Assembly (NCBI RefSeq): GCF_000369065.1
Contig: NZ_KB849804.1
Span: 1-64,000 of the forward strand
From: Acinetobacter haemolyticus CIP 64.3 = MTCC 9819
GTDB taxonomy: Bacteria > Pseudomonadota > Gammaproteobacteria > Pseudomonadales > Moraxellaceae
Direction: 5' to 3'
DNA: 64,000 nucleotides
Shown here: in pieces, positions 1-9,343 of the stretch
How positions within the stretch are numbered: the stretch's first letter is position 1
Layout of the letters: each line of letters begins with the position of its first letter
Notes under the pieces: model-generated
Told to the model about the DNA's origin: nothing
Database searches by the model: none
The model's input: only the letters and a program-made list of their open reading frames with translations
Translations under genes and position numbers: made by a program

Positions 1-1510
1 TTCAACATTGATGAAGGTCATACAGGAGATATGACGTTCAACTATAGTGCACTGATTAGTGCGGATGCGTTGGCTGACTATGTACTTGTTCTTCAAAAAT
101 TTGATGAAGAAACAGGACAATGGACTGCAGTGACTGGTCCAGGTCAAGCTGATCTATTGAGCTTGTCATTGTTCGGTGGTACTACAGTAACGGTTGATGG
201 ACTTGAGGCTGGTCAATACCGTGCCTTCATGGCCTTTGATGGATTACTTGGCGTAGGATTACTAGGTACTTTATCAGGAACCGCAGATCTTTACGATCAA
301 TCGCAAATTGGTGGTTATGAAGTTATAGCCGCTGAAGGTAACGTCATTACTGATGCTGGCATTGATGGTGATGTTGATGTTATTACAGACACCACCGTTG
401 TCAGTATGGTAAATGGTGTAGCCGTAGTAGATGGTGGAACAACCATTGATGGACTCTATGGTACCTTGGTGATTAATCCAGATGGCAGTTATACCTACAC
501 ACCATTTAGTGGTGATGCAGGTTTGGGACAAGTGGATCCATTCGTTTATACCTTGCTTGATCCAGTAACAGGTCAAACTGCAAGTGCAACTCTCTATCTA
601 CATATAGATAGTGATGATGTCGATATGACATGGAACCCAGCAGATCCATCTCAACCTGCAACAGTAGATATTGTTGCAACAGATGATCTGAATGTTGCAG
701 AAATCAATCCACAAGCCTTGCTTGTCGGTGATGATATTCCATCTGGTAGTCATACTTACTTGTTACTCGCTTCTCTAGCAGGGCTTGATCTACAGCTCGG
801 CTCGGCAGGCATTGGCTTCAACATTGATGAAGGTCATACAGGAGATATGACGTTCAACTATAGTGCACTGATTAGTGCGGATGCGTTGGCTGACTATGTA
901 CTTGTTCTTCAGAAATTTGATGAAGCAACAGGACAATGGACAGCGATTTCAGGTCCAGGTCAAGCTGATCTATTAAGCTTGTCATTGTTCGGTGGAACCA
1001 CAATTACTGTGGATGGTTTAGAAGCTGGACAATACCGTGCCTTTATGGCCTTTGATGGATTACTTGGAGTTGGATTGGTTGGAACTTTATCCGCGACCAT
1101 GGATCTTTATGACTTATCACAAGTTGGAGGTTATGAGGTTGTAGCAGCATCAGGTAACGTAATCACCGATGCTGGTATCGATGGTAGTGCGGATACAGCG
1201 ACAGTATTTACAACAGTAAGTAGTGTCAATGGCGAAGCAGTTGTTGCTGGTGGAACGACTATAGAAGGTACCTATGGTACTTTAGTAATTCATCCAAATG
1301 GTAGTTATACCTACACACCATATAGTAATGTAACAGGTTTAGGTCAAGTGGATCAGTTCACTTATACCTTGTCTGATCCTATCGGTGGACCAAATGCTGC
1401 GACAGCGACGCTGTACTTCCATCTTGACAGTAGCGTTGTAGATATGACATGGAATCCTGCTGATCCATCAGAGCCTGCAACATTCACATTTGTCGCAACA
1501 GATGATGTTG
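1..1510 (+). repeat. Tandem 816-bp coding repeat of the adhesin
   Basis: The sequence starting at base 1 (ttcaacattgatgaaggtca) recurs at base 817, giving a period of exactly 816 bp (272 codons). The first about 275 bp of the two units are almost identical at DNA level; later parts drift mostly at synonymous positions. The second unit diverges after about 1510. More units probably lie upstream of the window. Confidence 0.85.
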
Positions 1511-2649
1511 ATACATCATCACTAGTGATGGTGAATGAAGTGGATGAGGATTACTTCAATGCCTCAGCGTCATTGCTAGGTATTTTAGCAACGACTCAAA
1601 CTTACACTTCAGGCACATTCACATTAGGTTCCAATATGGATGCGTATGGATTGATTACGGTTAACTCTTTGGCAACTGCTGGAACAGTAAACCTTAATTT
1701 AAATCTACAAATGAATGTAGGCGGGGTTTGGACAACTGTAGCGAATGATAGTTACTCAGGAATTATCTCATTGCTTGGTACATTGGCATCACTAGACCTA
1801 TCTACTTTAGATCTAGCAGCTGGAACATACCGTATTCAAACAACCTTACAACAACCATTATTAGGTGGATTGGCGGCGCTAGTTGGTATCAATACAGATG
1901 TAAATGTTACTTATCTTGATCAATATGTGGTATCGAATACGATTGAAGCAGAAGGTAATATCTTCGGAAATGATGCAACTGGCTCTACATTCACTCAACT
2001 TCAAGTAACAGATGCAAATGGTAATGTAATTGATGTCTCATATGGCACGATCATCCAAGGCCTACATGGTAATCTGGTGATTAGTGCAAATGGTGACTAC
2101 AGTTATACACCATCATCGACGACTGGAGGCGGTAGTGAGAGCTTCACTTATACAGTAACTCATTTGAATGGTGATACTATAACTGCGACCTTGAATATCA
2201 ATGTCGGCTACACGATCCAAGGCAGTACAGGTAATGATATTATTACTGACAGTGCTGGAGATGATCTGATCTATGCTGGTGCAGGTAATGATACGATCAA
2301 TACTGCAAATGGTGGCTCAGATACCCTAATCTTTGATCTGTTAAATGCTGCAAATGGTACTGGTGGAAATGGTCATGACACATGGTTCAACTTCCATGTC
2401 GGAGATACAGCTATAGATAGCGAAGCCGATAAGATCGACATTAGTGATCTGTTAGTTGGCTACGCAGGAGATGGTAGTGCTGCTTCTCTGAGTGCTTATG
2501 TAAGCGTAGACTTTGATGGTACAGATACAATCATTAGCATTGATCGTGATGGTGGTGCTGGAGTACATAGTTCTACAGAACTTCTTACACTGAAAAATGT
2601 AGATACTTCTTTAGAAGAGCTATTACAAAACAACCAACTGTTGTTCTAA
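1..2649 (+). CDS. Bap/RTX-type giant repeat adhesin, C-terminal part (5' end outside window)
   Basis: The frame is open from base 1, so only the last 882 residues are visible. They consist of long Thr/Gly/Asp-rich, cysteine-free modules. Two nearly identical 272-residue units (1-816 and 817 to about 1510) each contain a jelly-roll-like block with the shared string VLVLQKFDE, then a VCBS-like block with GTLVI and GSYTYTP, then MTWNPADPS. A diverged third VCBS-like block follows. The end (about 2215-2340) has RTX-like nonapeptides (GSTGNDIIT, GAGNDTINT), followed by a C-terminal domain typical of type I secretion targets of large adhesins. By family, such proteins are exported by a type I system and mediate surface attachment and biofilm. 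No secretion genes are adjacent here. An intrinsic terminator follows directly. I cannot say which Bap/BLP paralogue this is because the N terminus is missing. Confidence 0.85.
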   Translation, partial: FNIDEGHTGDMTFNYSALISADALADYVLVLQKFDEETGQWTAVTGPGQADLLSLSLFGGTTVTVDGLEAGQYRAFMAFDGLLGVGLLGTLSGTADLYDQSQIGGYEVIAAEGNVITDAGIDGDVDVITDTTVVSMVNGVAVVDGGTTIDGLYGTLVINPDGSYTYTPFSGDAGLGQVDPFVYTLLDPVTGQTASATLYLHIDSDDVDMTWNPADPSQPATVDIVATDDLNVAEINPQALLVGDDIPSGSHTYLLLASLAGLDLQLGSAGIGFNIDEGHTGDMTFNYSALISADALADYVLVLQKFDEATGQWTAISGPGQADLLSLSLFGGTTITVDGLEAGQYRAFMAFDGLLGVGLVGTLSATMDLYDLSQVGGYEVVAASGNVITDAGIDGSADTATVFTTVSSVNGEAVVAGGTTIEGTYGTLVIHPNGSYTYTPYSNVTGLGQVDQFTYTLSDPIGGPNAATATLYFHLDSSVVDMTWNPADPSEPATFTFVATDDVDTSSLVMVNEVDEDYFNASASLLGILATTQTYTSGTFTLGSNMDAYGLITVNSLATAGTVNLNLNLQMNVGGVWTTVANDSYSGIISLLGTLASLDLSTLDLAAGTYRIQTTLQQPLLGGLAALVGINTDVNVTYLDQYVVSNTIEAEGNIFGNDATGSTFTQLQVTDANGNVIDVSYGTIIQGLHGNLVISANGDYSYTPSSTTGGGSESFTYTVTHLNGDTITATLNINVGYTIQGSTGNDIITDSAGDDLIYAGAGNDTINTANGGSDTLIFDLLNAANGTGGNGHDTWFNFHVGDTAIDSEADKIDISDLLVGYAGDGSAASLSAYVSVDFDGTDTIISIDRDGGAGVHSSTELLTLKNVDTSLEELLQNNQLLF

Positions 2650-2660
2650 TCTAGATTGAT

Positions 2661-2690
2661 AAAAAAGAGGGCTTTCGAGCTCTCTTTTTT
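2661..2690 (+). terminator. Intrinsic terminator of the adhesin gene
   Basis: A 13-bp stem (AAAAAAGAGGGCT paired with AGCTCTCTTTTTT, one G-T pair) closes a TTCG tetraloop and ends in a T run, 11 bases after the stop codon. Confidence 0.9.
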
Positions 2691-2752
2691 ATTTAAATAA
2701 GTAAATTCATATATTCAAACAAAAGTTCTATGCTATATTTTGAGACAGGATA

Positions 2753-4435
2753 ATGTTTATAATCAATAAAGTGGAAGATATGGGCGTTCAAATTTATAAT
2801 GAATTATTAGACTTTAAAAAGAAATTAGAGAGTTGGATAGATAAAGAAATTGAAGATAAAAAAATAAATGAAAACGTGTTTTGCATTTTCTTATCTTATG
2901 GAACAAAAGATCAGAGATGCAATGTATGGAATAATGCTGATAAAAATGTACATTTGATTAAGAAAAGGTTATTTAGCTTTGTTGATAAAATTTTTGAAAA
3001 AAATAAAACTCAGCTTAACTTTATAAAAATAGATATTGCTTATCAAATTGAACAACAGGCATGGCCAAGTGTTGTTTATCAAGTTATGAATCAAGAACAT
3101 AATAATCATTACCGCAAAGGTATTAGTTTAGATGAAAATTTTAATATTGCATTTCTTGAGCAAGAAATTTATGGACGAGCAATAATAAGAGGCTTGCGAT
3201 ATGATCAGCCTAACTTTTTTGATGAGCAAAATTTAAATAATGCGATTAAGAAAAAATATCCTAATATTCAAAAAAATATAATTTTAGATCAGCTTCAGTT
3301 TGTATGGACTTTCGAAACACATGGCGCAATATATGAAGGTAATCAATTTATCGAATTGCAAAGTGGTGGTTGTCAAAATGGTGTTAGGAAACTTATAGAC
3401 GATAAAAAAGAACATTTAGAGCATTTGATTGAAAAAAATGCGGAGTTTTTAGCGCAACAAATCCAAGAAGATGGGCGATTCATTTATGGTTATTTTCCAG
3501 CATTTGACCGTGAATTAAAAAGCTACAATACGGTTCGCCATTGCACATCGGTATATGCATTAATCGAAAGTTTTGAAGTTAAAGAAAAACAAGCCTATTG
3601 GCCAAAGGTTTATAGTGCAATTCAGTATGCTATTGATACTTTTTATAAAGAAAAACAAAGTAATACTGCATTTATGATAGATGGAGAAAAAGACCCAGAA
3701 ATTAAGCTAGGATCAAACGCTGCGGCTATTCTCATGCTTACAAAATATCAAGAACTTACCCAAGATGACCGCTATTTAAAATATGCTGAAGCGATTGCAA
3801 ATGGGATTATGGAAATGGTTGATGACAAGGGGGAAACAACACATGTCTTGCATTATCCTAGTTTAGACGTCAAAGAAAAATTCCGCATCGTGTACTATGA
3901 TGGAGAAGCAGCATTAGCATTGCTAAGACTTTATCAAATTAATCATGATGAAAAGCTCCTAATAACAGTAAAACGTATGTTTGAGCATTTTATTGAGAAA
4001 AAGTATGAAAAATATCATGATCATTGGTTAAGTTATTGTACCAATGAACTCACGAAAATTTGTCCTGAAGAACAATATTTTCAGTTCGGCTTAAACAACT
4101 ATTTAAAACATATGAACTTTATTAAAAATAGAAAGACAGCATATGCAACATTTTTAGAAATGTTAATGTCTGCATATAAAATGGTAAATCGATTAAAAGA
4201 ACAAGGTTATGATGATCTTTATGCCAAAGCTGAATTTGACAAATTAAAAGAATTGATTGAAATCAGAAGTGAGTTTCAAAGAAGTGGCTTCTTTTATCCA
4301 GAAGTTGCAATGTATATGGCAAGGCCAGATAAAATCTTAAATGCTTTTTATGTACGACATGACCGTTTTAGAACACGAATAGATGATCAAGAACATAATT
4401 TATCTGGATATGTGGCATACGTGAATTATTTCTAA
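2753..4435 (+). CDS. Unknown 560-residue protein, predicted helical toroid, paired with a MurF-like ligase
   Basis: I do not recognise a named family. The C-terminal two thirds (about residue 240 onward) has regularly spaced helices with motifs such as RHCTSVYAL, GSNAAAILML and YYDGEAALALLRLY. That is how (alpha/alpha)6-toroid (six-hairpin glycosidase-like) proteins look. The N-terminal about 200 residues are a separate mixed domain. No signal peptide or membrane segment is visible. The Mur-ligase-like gene starts 11 bp after the stop, so the two probably form an operon and act on the same peptide- or sugar-linked product; this is inference. The start is uncertain: ATG 2753 has AGGA very close, while ATG 2780 has a GGA at better spacing. 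Codon use is AT-rich like the next gene. Confidence 0.6.
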   Translation: MFIINKVEDMGVQIYNELLDFKKKLESWIDKEIEDKKINENVFCIFLSYGTKDQRCNVWNNADKNVHLIKKRLFSFVDKIFEKNKTQLNFIKIDIAYQIEQQAWPSVVYQVMNQEHNNHYRKGISLDENFNIAFLEQEIYGRAIIRGLRYDQPNFFDEQNLNNAIKKKYPNIQKNIILDQLQFVWTFETHGAIYEGNQFIELQSGGCQNGVRKLIDDKKEHLEHLIEKNAEFLAQQIQEDGRFIYGYFPAFDRELKSYNTVRHCTSVYALIESFEVKEKQAYWPKVYSAIQYAIDTFYKEKQSNTAFMIDGEKDPEIKLGSNAAAILMLTKYQELTQDDRYLKYAEAIANGIMEMVDDKGETTHVLHYPSLDVKEKFRIVYYDGEAALALLRLYQINHDEKLLITVKRMFEHFIEKKYEKYHDHWLSYCTNELTKICPEEQYFQFGLNNYLKHMNFIKNRKTAYATFLEMLMSAYKMVNRLKEQGYDDLYAKAEFDKLKELIEIRSEFQRSGFFYPEVAMYMARPDKILNAFYVRHDRFRTRIDDQEHNLSGYVAYVNYF

Positions 4436-5204
4436 ATGGTGAAAAAATGATTATAAATAAGAATAATATCAAAGAAATAATGTCTGGAAAATGGTATATC
4501 GAGCCTAAAGAAGACTGGTTTGTTCAGCATATTTCTGAAAATAAGTTGAATTGTAAAAAAGATGAAACATTATTTGTAGCGATGGACAAGGAGACATGGT
4601 TAAAAGGGACTGGTAATACAGGTGTATATGCAAAATGGGAGGATACACATGATCTTTTACATACGTTTCATGATCAGGTAAAAGGAGTTGTTGTACAGCG
4701 ACCTATACCAGACTTACCTTCACATCTGCCACAATATATCGTAGAGGATTCTTATCAGTTCATTCATCAATGTGCTGAATATATGAGAGAAAATATTAAG
4801 AGTAAAACAATTGCGATTACAGGAACAGTTGGAAAAACGAGCACTAAAAACTATCTTAATTTACTCTTGCAAAACTATGGGTCAACCTATGCAACTTATG
4901 GAAATCATAATTCTCGTACAGGGGTAAAGTTGACGTTATCCAATGCGATGGTTGAGCCCAATTACTTAATTCTAGAAACAGCAATGTCAGCACTCTGGAT
5001 GAAAGATGGGGGGATTAGTCAATTAATACGTCCTGATATTGCAATTATTACTGAAATAGGAGTCGGTCAAAAGGGATATGATGAAAATCAAACTGCAGAT
5101 TTTAAAAGCCGAATTGCAAATGGTCTAAGTGTAGATGGTCAAGTAATTTTAAATCGAGATATAAAGAATTATGATCAACTCTTAGCCTACGTACATCGAT
5201 ATAG

Positions 5205-6243
5205 GGTTTTGTTGCACAAAGATTTGAAATGCAAAGCGCCCCTAATTGAGCCAAATTTAAGGCGTAACTTGGGTAAGTGGTCGACCTAATTCCGTAAACC
5301 TGTTGAGGACTGCTACACGTGCATGAATTTCATTCACCTGACTAGGAAAGCTTCTTGCCATTAATTTATCGCCTAATAATTTAATGCAATGCATCTTGGT
5401 TTCCACCAAACTTCGTCGATGATAGCCTGACCATTTTTTCCATAGTCTCCTGCCTAAACGTTTAACTGTTCGAAGTAATTCATTTCGTTCTAGCGAGCTG
5501 ATCTTTGTATCTTTCCATGGTTTCGCATTTTTTCTAGGTGGAATCACCGCATGCGCTTGCCGATCTGCAATGACCTGACGGCATTGCTTGGTGTCATAAG
5601 CTCCATCGGTATAAACAGAGTCAATCTGCTCATCTTGTGGAATCTGATCGAGTAAATCACCAAGCACTTGTGAATCACTGACATTATTTGTAGTGAGTTG
5701 AATAGCGCGTATTTGAAGGGTTTCAGCATCTATACCAATATGTAGTTTACGCCATTGGCGACGATATTCAGGTCCATGTTTCTTGCGTTTCCATTCGCCC
5801 TCACCTAGAAACTTCATGCCTGTAGAGTCTATGAGTAGATGCAGCCCATCGCTACTTTTTTGGTAGCTGATTGCAATATCAATATGCTTTTGTCTTCTAC
5901 AAAGCGTACTGTAATCTGGTGCGGTCCAATTTAATCCACAAAGTTTAATCAGACTTTGCACAAAGCCAGTGACCATACGTAAAGATAGACGGAATAAGGA
6001 TTTAATCATTAAGCAGCATTGGATAGCTGCGTCGGAGTAGGTTTGATTTCGCCCTTGTTTGCCTTTTGATGGAGCATACCATTGCGTAGCAGGATCAAAC
6101 CAAATGGCAATATTTCCGCGACTCATGAGTGCTCGGTTATATGCGGGCCAATTGGTTGTGCGGTAGATTTTGTGTGTAGGCTTCTTCATTTGAAAATTAT
6201 ATCGCTGAAAAAGCTTTTACAGATAGGTTTGTGCAACAAAGCC
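5205..6243 (-). mobile_element. IS5-family (IS903-group, IS17-like) insertion sequence, copy 1
   Basis: It is 1,039 bp with 16-bp terminal repeats differing at one position (GGcTTTGTTGCACAAA against GGtTTTGTTGCACAAA). It carries one transposase gene. Copy 2 lies at 61491-62529 in the opposite orientation and encodes an identical protein. The 9 bases on each side (tcgatatag and actcatcga) are not a duplication, unlike the 9-bp duplications expected for this group, which fits a flanking deletion or recombination. Confidence 0.9.
5257..6189 (-). CDS. IS5-family transposase (copy 1)
   Basis: This 310-residue DDE transposase has the IS903-group layout. The N-terminal block includes TNWPAYNRAL. 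The catalytic motifs LLIDSTGMKFLGEGEW, VYTDGAYDT and the C-terminal YHRRSLVETKM match the D-D-E positions of IS903 transposase. It is identical in sequence to the copy at 61545-62477. It fills almost the whole IS and is intact, so the element is probably still able to move. Confidence 0.93.
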   Translation of the reverse strand: MKKPTHKIYRTTNWPAYNRALMSRGNIAIWFDPATQWYAPSKGKQGRNQTYSDAAIQCCLMIKSLFRLSLRMVTGFVQSLIKLCGLNWTAPDYSTLCRRQKHIDIAISYQKSSDGLHLLIDSTGMKFLGEGEWKRKKHGPEYRRQWRKLHIGIDAETLQIRAIQLTTNNVSDSQVLGDLLDQIPQDEQIDSVYTDGAYDTKQCRQVIADRQAHAVIPPRKNAKPWKDTKISSLERNELLRTVKRLGRRLWKKWSGYHRRSLVETKMHCIKLLGDKLMARSFPSQVNEIHARVAVLNRFTELGRPLTQVTP

Positions 6244-6677
6244 ACTCATCGATGATGCATATAATTCTTCACCTATCTCTATTCAATCATTATTGGAATC
6301 AATTGAAATTAGAGAGGTTCAAGAAAAAATTCTAATCTTAGGTGATATGCTAGAGTTAGGAATGGATAGTGTAAAGTTACATCAGAGCATTCTAGAAAAC
6401 CAATTATTGAATCAATTTAGTAAAATCATTCTCATTGGTGAGATTTTTTCTCAATGTGAAAAAAGTGATGCGATGCAATCTTTTTTAAATGTTGACCAGT
6501 TTATAGGATCTATAAATGATTATATTTCTGATGGTTGTTTATTGGTGTTAAAGGCTTCTCATGGCATCAATTTATATAAGTTGAGAAACTTTTTTGACAA
6601 AGAAGCCATTTCAGTCCAAAAAAATATTGATTGGTTTGTCGAGGATGAAACCTATAATTTATATTCCAAGCAAAATA

Positions 6678-7415
6678 CTATTTAGCTCGATGATAATAAT
6701 CCATTATCGTCGAGAGTTGTTCACGATTAAATCCGATATTACGTTGACCACCACTGCCGAGCTTACAATCAGCGCTGGTCATGATATTGGTTGAATCTTT
6801 TAATTTTGCACCTGGTGCACAGACATGCTTTAAGCCAAAAGCATGACCCATTTCGTGTGGTGTAGCTGCTTGAATATTATAATTTAACCTCTGCCAGTCA
6901 ATTAAAATAAATGGTTGGCCTGTGTTACGGAATCCCCAACTGGTGACATCCCTAAATTTTAATCTGTCACTATATGAGTCGTATATAATGAAGAAAACTT
7001 CTTTCGATCTACGCTCTGGAAAGCAACGTTTTACAGCAGCAGGAATATTTTCAGTAATTATTTTTCGAGGTTGATTAAGCTGATAAGCTAAATCACAGTT
7101 ACGTTTGCTAAAGTTTTCATAAGAAAAATAACGGTAAGGCTTGAACCGAAAGATTTTTTGATTATTTTCATCCACAAAGTATTGGTTTAGGATATTAATC
7201 TCTTTCAGCATTTGATTTCGGTTGTCGTACTCGCGTGCTTTAGGTGTATTGGTTGTATAAACAAAACTTACATAAACGACTGGTAGGGTACTTTCTTCTT
7301 CTTTGTGTAATTTGATCGGATGTTTTTCTAACTCAACATAACTTTTTTCTTTAGTACTGCATGCTACACAGACTAGGCTGATCATCAATAGTGTCGTAAT
7401 TTTCTTATATGCCAT
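6678..7415 (-). CDS. Lipoprotein with zinc-metalloprotease motif
   Basis: The 245-residue product begins with a lipoprotein signal (hydrophobic stretch, lipobox VCVAC, Cys19). Near the C terminus it has HEMGHAFGLKH (H187, E188, H191, H197), the HExxHxxGxxH signature of metzincin-type zinc proteases. Several Cys after the signal could form disulphides. It is therefore predicted to sit in the periplasm on a membrane anchor and cleave an unknown protein. It is convergent with the broken Mur-like ligase and overlaps its end by 8 bases. The Mur-like operon and this protease may have travelled together, but nothing in the sequence proves a shared role. Confidence 0.75.
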   Translation of the reverse strand: MAYKKITTLLMISLVCVACSTKEKSYVELEKHPIKLHKEEESTLPVVYVSFVYTTNTPKAREYDNRNQMLKEINILNQYFVDENNQKIFRFKPYRYFSYENFSKRNCDLAYQLNQPRKIITENIPAAVKRCFPERRSKEVFFIIYDSYSDRLKFRDVTSWGFRNTGQPFILIDWQRLNYNIQAATPHEMGHAFGLKHVCAPGAKLKDSTNIMTSADCKLGSGGQRNIGFNREQLSTIMDYYHRAK

Positions 7416-7497
7416 TTCCAGATCTCTAATATTTTAATATTGAATTGGTTTGTGTGATTTTTTGCTCATAATAGCAATTTTTTGAGGTTTTATCACG

Positions 7498-7812
7498 TTG
7501 AATGAACAAGAGTTACATCGCCAAATCCTTGAGGTTATTGATCTCATTCCTTATGGAAAAGTGGCAAGTTATGGTCAGATTGCAAAATTAGCAGGTTTAC
7601 CTAAACATGCACGGCTAGTTGGATTTGTGCTAAAACATTTGGATCAAGAAAGTAAAGTGCCTTGGTATCGTGTCATAAATGCACAAGGACGAATCAGTGT
7701 TAATAGAATCAATGATAAAGGGGAAAATGTTCAGCAGTGTTTATTAGAAGCAGAGGGCGTTTACTTCGAGAATGGAAAGGTTGATTTTAAAATTTTTGGT
7801 TGGACCATTTGA
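7498..7812 (+). CDS. Alkyltransferase-like (ATL) DNA-binding protein
   Basis: The 104-residue protein is the C-terminal DNA-binding domain of O6-alkylguanine-DNA alkyltransferase. It has GKVASYGQIA (Tyr25, base-flipping position), HARLVG (Arg39, the arginine finger) and the active-site block PWYRVI (55-60), where Trp56 replaces the reactive Cys of PCHRV. By family, ATL proteins cannot transfer alkyl groups; they bind O6-alkylguanine and hand the lesion to nucleotide excision repair. The start is TTG at 7498 with GAGG ten bases upstream; no in-frame ATG is available nearby. It stands alone, divergent from the lipoprotein gene. Confidence 0.85.
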   Translation: MNEQELHRQILEVIDLIPYGKVASYGQIAKLAGLPKHARLVGFVLKHLDQESKVPWYRVINAQGRISVNRINDKGENVQQCLLEAEGVYFENGKVDFKIFGWTI

Positions 7813-7936
7813 TAAAAAAAGTCCAAATGTATATTGAATAGATTGAAGGGAATTTACTATTTATTTGCAATGCTTATACATAACGTTACGCATAAGTTTT
7901 GGATTTCAAATGAATTAAGTTGTTTTATTGGAATAA

Positions 7937-7963
7937 AAAGCATGGTAGTTACCATGCTTTTGA
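7937..7963. terminator. Bidirectional intrinsic terminator
   Basis: AAAAGCATGGTA pairs with TACCATGCTTTT around a short loop, with A/T runs on both sides. It lies between the convergent ATL and UspA genes and can serve both. Confidence 0.75.
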
Positions 7964-7991
7964 GTTATTAATCGCTAAACTTAAAAAGTAA

Positions 7992-8429
7992 TTAACGAAC
8001 TATAAGCACGGGGAGTTGGCTTTCTGCCAAAACTTTCTGTGCAACGCTTCCTAGAACAAATTGTTTAAATCCTGTACGACCATGAGAGCCCATAATAATT
8101 AAATCACTTCCAAGATTTTGTGCAGCTTTAATGATTTCTTGGTGTACTGAAAGGCCTTCAAGTGTTTGAGATGCAACACTCAAACCTAAATTTTCAAACT
8201 TTTGTTCTGCTTTGTCTAGATTGTCCTGTACATAGCCTTTCACACGCTCAATAAGTTCATTGCTTTGTCCAAAGCGGATATAAGTATCAGCTAAGTAAGG
8301 ATCTAGAGTGACCACCCCAACTACCGTGATTTGACTGTCTAAAGCTTTTGCTAGTTGAGCTGCTTCACGAATGACTTTATCCGCAGTTTCTGAGTCATCG
8401 ATAGCGACTAAGATTTTTTGATAGCTCAT
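7992..8429 (-). CDS. Universal stress protein, UspA family
   Basis: The 145-residue single-domain protein begins YQKILVAIDDS, the typical first strand and nucleotide-binding Asp. It ends with GSHGRTGFKQFVLGS (from about residue 114), which fits the ATP-binding G-2x-G-9x-G(S/T) motif. It is therefore of the ATP-binding subclass. By family these cytoplasmic proteins help survival under oxidative, acid or starvation stress; the exact target is unknown. It stands alone with its own upstream region and shares the terminator at 7937-7963. Confidence 0.92.
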   Translation of the reverse strand: MSYQKILVAIDDSETADKVIREAAQLAKALDSQITVVGVVTLDPYLADTYIRFGQSNELIERVKGYVQDNLDKAEQKFENLGLSVASQTLEGLSVHQEIIKAAQNLGSDLIIMGSHGRTGFKQFVLGSVAQKVLAESQLPVLIVR

Positions 8430-8654
8430 ATTTGTTACTCCTTGTTTTTACGATGTTCTATTGAATTGGCTTATAAAAATTTTGTTTAAAATATTATCTT
8501 ATTTCCATATTAAACTTATTTTTTATGAAATAAAACCTAGTAAATTTATAGGGATAGTGTTTATTTCGAGTTATAGGCGAAATAATCTTTACGACTAAAA
8601 ATAAATGAATTTTCTTCAAAAAATAGAGTTTTGTTTATCAGTGACTTACATAAG

Positions 8655-9281
8655 TTAAAATGAATTTTTTTCAAAAAAATCTAACAGTGAATCAATATTA
8701 TTGGTTTGCAATTGCTCACGCATTTTTAAAATTTGTTTTTCATCTCGCTCATAGAGTTTAAGTGAAAGGAGTTTTTCAATTTCAGTTTCTGTGAAACGAG
8801 ATTTGATTACTTTGGCTGGAACACCACCGACAATGGTGTAGGGAGGGACGTTTTGAGTGACAATGGCACCTGTTGCAACTATAGCACCTTCACCGAGTGT
8901 GACACCTTGCATAATCATAGCACGACTGCCGATCCAACAACCATCGCCAATGATTGTATCTCCTGCTGGAAGAAAGCTACGCGTATCAAAGGGGAAAGTC
9001 GATATCCAATCAGAACGGTGCAGTTGATTACCACCCATCATGATCACGCACTCAGCACCAAAGCAGACAAAATTACCAATATAAAGTTGATCAATCGGTT
9101 TCTCTGCTGTTGAAGCTTTATCATGAAGATAACGCACCACACACCGTTCAAAACCTTGATCCCAAAAAGCAGAATAATAGGAGTAGTTGCCTTTGATATG
9201 GATATTGGGGTTTTTCACTGTTTTAGAAATAAACTCGAACTCACACCAGTGTTTAACAGGAGAGTTGATTAATGGATCCAT
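8655..9281 (-). CDS. CatB/Vat-type hexapeptide acetyltransferase
   Basis: The 208-residue protein has the left-handed beta-helix hexapeptide repeats (IGDGCWIGSRAMIMQGVTLG) and the xenobiotic acetyltransferase signature. The catalytic His (H88) lies in GGNQLHRSDW, and VGGVPAKVIKSRF closes the fold. By family, trimeric enzymes of this group transfer acetyl from acetyl-CoA to a hydroxyl of chloramphenicol, streptogramin A or related compounds. Here the gene sits in ordinary chromosome without mobile flanks, so it may be an intrinsic enzyme with another natural substrate. Resistance cannot be inferred from the sequence alone. Confidence 0.82.
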   Translation of the reverse strand: MDPLINSPVKHWCEFEFISKTVKNPNIHIKGNYSYYSAFWDQGFERCVVRYLHDKASTAEKPIDQLYIGNFVCFGAECVIMMGGNQLHRSDWISTFPFDTRSFLPAGDTIIGDGCWIGSRAMIMQGVTLGEGAIVATGAIVTQNVPPYTIVGGVPAKVIKSRFTETEIEKLLSLKLYERDEKQILKMREQLQTNNIDSLLDFFEKNSF

Positions 9282-9343
9282 GACTGAGATAAAATATTAA
9301 ATGAAAGCTTGGATCATTATAGCTTTTAAAGTGGGAGAGAATG

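Larger units (their letters stand above)
4447..6685 (+). pseudogene. MurF-like Mur ligase, interrupted by an IS5-family element and internally deleted
   Basis: The left part (4447-5204) has the Mur-ligase ATP loop GTVGKTSTKN and the following NHNSRTGV and LETAMS blocks. The right part (6244-6685) resumes with LIDDAYNSSP and ILGDMLELG, the start of the C-terminal MurF domain. In MurF about 110 residues normally separate these segments (central domain, including the H-N-x-x-N block). Here they are gone and an IS sits at the join with no target duplication, so the insertion came with an adjacent deletion of roughly 330 bp. If the IS were removed the two halves would be in frame but still lack the central domain, so the ligase should be inactive. 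The stop overlaps the end of the convergent gene by 8 bases. The substrate is unknown; the chain is too divergent to be the housekeeping MurF. Confidence 0.8.

Noticed and set aside
5196..6252. Search for a 9-bp target duplication at IS5 copy 1, including the shared CATCGAT near both sides
   Set aside because: CATCGAT is at unequal distances from the ends (4 and 3 bases) and in the wrong position for a duplication; treated as chance.
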